From positions 1 through 64,000 of the forward strand of contig CAJTSR010000004.1 in the NCBI GenBank assembly GCA_910579035.1: DNA of 64,000 bases, in the 5' to 3' direction. Every line of letters begins with the position of its first letter. Position 1 is the first letter of the stretch. The notes beneath the pieces were generated by a model. The model had not been told where the DNA came from. It worked only from the letters and a program-made list of their open reading frames with translations, and searched no databases. Position numbers and translations under genes: made by a program. Origin of the DNA: an uncultured Muribaculaceae bacterium. GTDB lineage: Bacteria > Bacteroidota > Bacteroidia > Bacteroidales > Muribaculaceae. This document shows, piece after piece, positions 63,284 through 64,000 of this stretch.

Positions 63284-64000
63284 ATGGAGAAACTGAATCC
63301 CAAATACAGACAATTCGTTGCAGAGGTTTCGCGCTTTGTAGAACGCAGACGCATCTATACCGACCCGCTGCGCACACTCGCATGGGGCACAGATGCCGGC
63401 TTCTACCGATTGCTGCCTAAGGTGGTAATCCGCGCCACCAACGAAACCGAAGTGTCACTGGTGCTCCAGAAAGCGTCGGAACTCGGCGTGCCCGTCACGT
63501 TCCGCGCCGCCGGCACGAGCCTTTCGGGACAGGCTATTTCGGATTCAGTACTCCTCGTGGCCGGAAAGTCGTGGGAACGTTATAGAATCCTCGACGACAA
63601 GGCCACTGCCATAGCATTGCAGCCCGGCATAATCGGTGCCCGTGTCGGCGAGATACTCAAGCCTTACGGAAGAGTGTTCACTCCCGACCCGGCATCGAAA
63701 AAGTCGGCCATGGTGGGTGGCATCGTGGCCAACAATGCCTCCGGCATGAAATGCGGCACCCACGCCAACAGCGACCGCGTGCTCCGCTCCATACGCATAG
63801 TGCTCGCCGACGGAACGGTACTCGACACAGCCGACAGCGTGTCGCGCGAAGACTTCCGCCGCACACACGCATCGCTCATTTCCGAGATAGAAGATATACG
63901 GCACAGCATATTTGCCGACACCGAGCTTCGCTCGCACATCGAGCACAAATACTCTATCAAGAACGTAACAGGACTGAACCTGCTGCCGTTTATCGAATAC
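63284..64000 (+). CDS. FAD-linked oxidase (GlcD/D-lactate dehydrogenase-like), partial
   Basis: The frame is open from the ATG at 63284 to the window end (239 codons), so the 3' part is missing. The protein starts MEKLNPKYRQFVAEVSRF and has a PCMH-type FAD-binding domain: FRAAGTSLSGQAISDSVLL, PGIIGARVGEIL, FTPDPASKKSAMVGGIVANNASGMKCG. This is typical of GlcD-type 2-hydroxyacid dehydrogenases; in Bacteroidota these often carry a C-terminal Fe-S domain fused on. It lies 12 nt after namZ and may be co-transcribed. D-lactate is a possible substrate, which would fit MurNAc breakdown, since that releases D-lactate. Confidence 0.85.
   Translation, partial: MEKLNPKYRQFVAEVSRFVERRRIYTDPLRTLAWGTDAGFYRLLPKVVIRATNETEVSLVLQKASELGVPVTFRAAGTSLSGQAISDSVLLVAGKSWERYRILDDKATAIALQPGIIGARVGEILKPYGRVFTPDPASKKSAMVGGIVANNASGMKCGTHANSDRVLRSIRIVLADGTVLDTADSVSREDFRRTHASLISEIEDIRHSIFADTELRSHIEHKYSIKNVTGLNLLPFIEY

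Overview
The window is chromosomal DNA from a member of the Bacteroidota, most likely the order Bacteroidales. The evidence is the Bacteroides-type promoter element TAnnTTTG upstream of many genes, weak Shine-Dalgarno sites, and typical gene content: an RprX/RprY-like two-component pair, a DUF4835/PorD-like protein, dipeptidyl peptidase III with a Cys in its zinc motif, GH43 and GH31 enzymes, and a 'xanthan lyase'-type amidase. A gut Muribaculaceae-like host is a reasonable guess from the fairly high GC and gene mix, but nothing here proves it. I see no rRNA, tRNA, CRISPR array, prophage or complete insertion sequence.

Layout. 1-10 kb: rpsO, nhaA, the RprXY-like pair, thiol peroxidase, an unusual secreted thioredoxin-fold protein, a second two-component pair and apbE. 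10-18 kb: DJ-1/PfpI protein, a helical-repeat lipoprotein, catalase, a FeoA-FeoB fusion, a FtsX-type permease and rsfS. 18-27 kb: ftsH, DPP III, a decayed GNAT acetyltransferase gene, GH43, PepO and an ABC-F ATPase.

27.4-43.8 kb (minus strand) holds the most unusual locus: ten tightly packed genes encoding a SrfB-like actin-fold ATPase, a SrfC-like GTPase, a membrane-anchored subtilisin, a second P-loop GTPase, three membrane proteins of unknown family, a tail-anchored protein with Ig-like repeats, a DUF1294 protein and a DUF2135 (YfaP-like) protein. The predicted topologies place the NTPases in the cytoplasm and the protease in the periplasm, with several bridging membrane proteins. This is the best candidate for an undescribed system. 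A 29-bp tandem duplication has inserted a ten-codon mini-ORF between its last two genes.

43.8-50.4 kb is a housekeeping run (dnaN, 3'-5' exonuclease, coaBC, DUF4835, recN, rlmB-like methyltransferase) directly upstream of that locus and on the same strand. 50.5-50.85 kb is a 337-bp foldback element with 34-bp terminal inverted repeats, placed between a GH31 gene and its terminator. 53.4-63.3 kb (plus strand) is a probable peptidoglycan salvage operon: amidase, glycosyltransferase, GalT/HIT-like DUF4922 protein, SpoIID protein, AmpG-like permease with a large inserted domain, and a NamZ (DUF1343) exo-muramidase. The window ends inside a FAD-linked oxidase gene.
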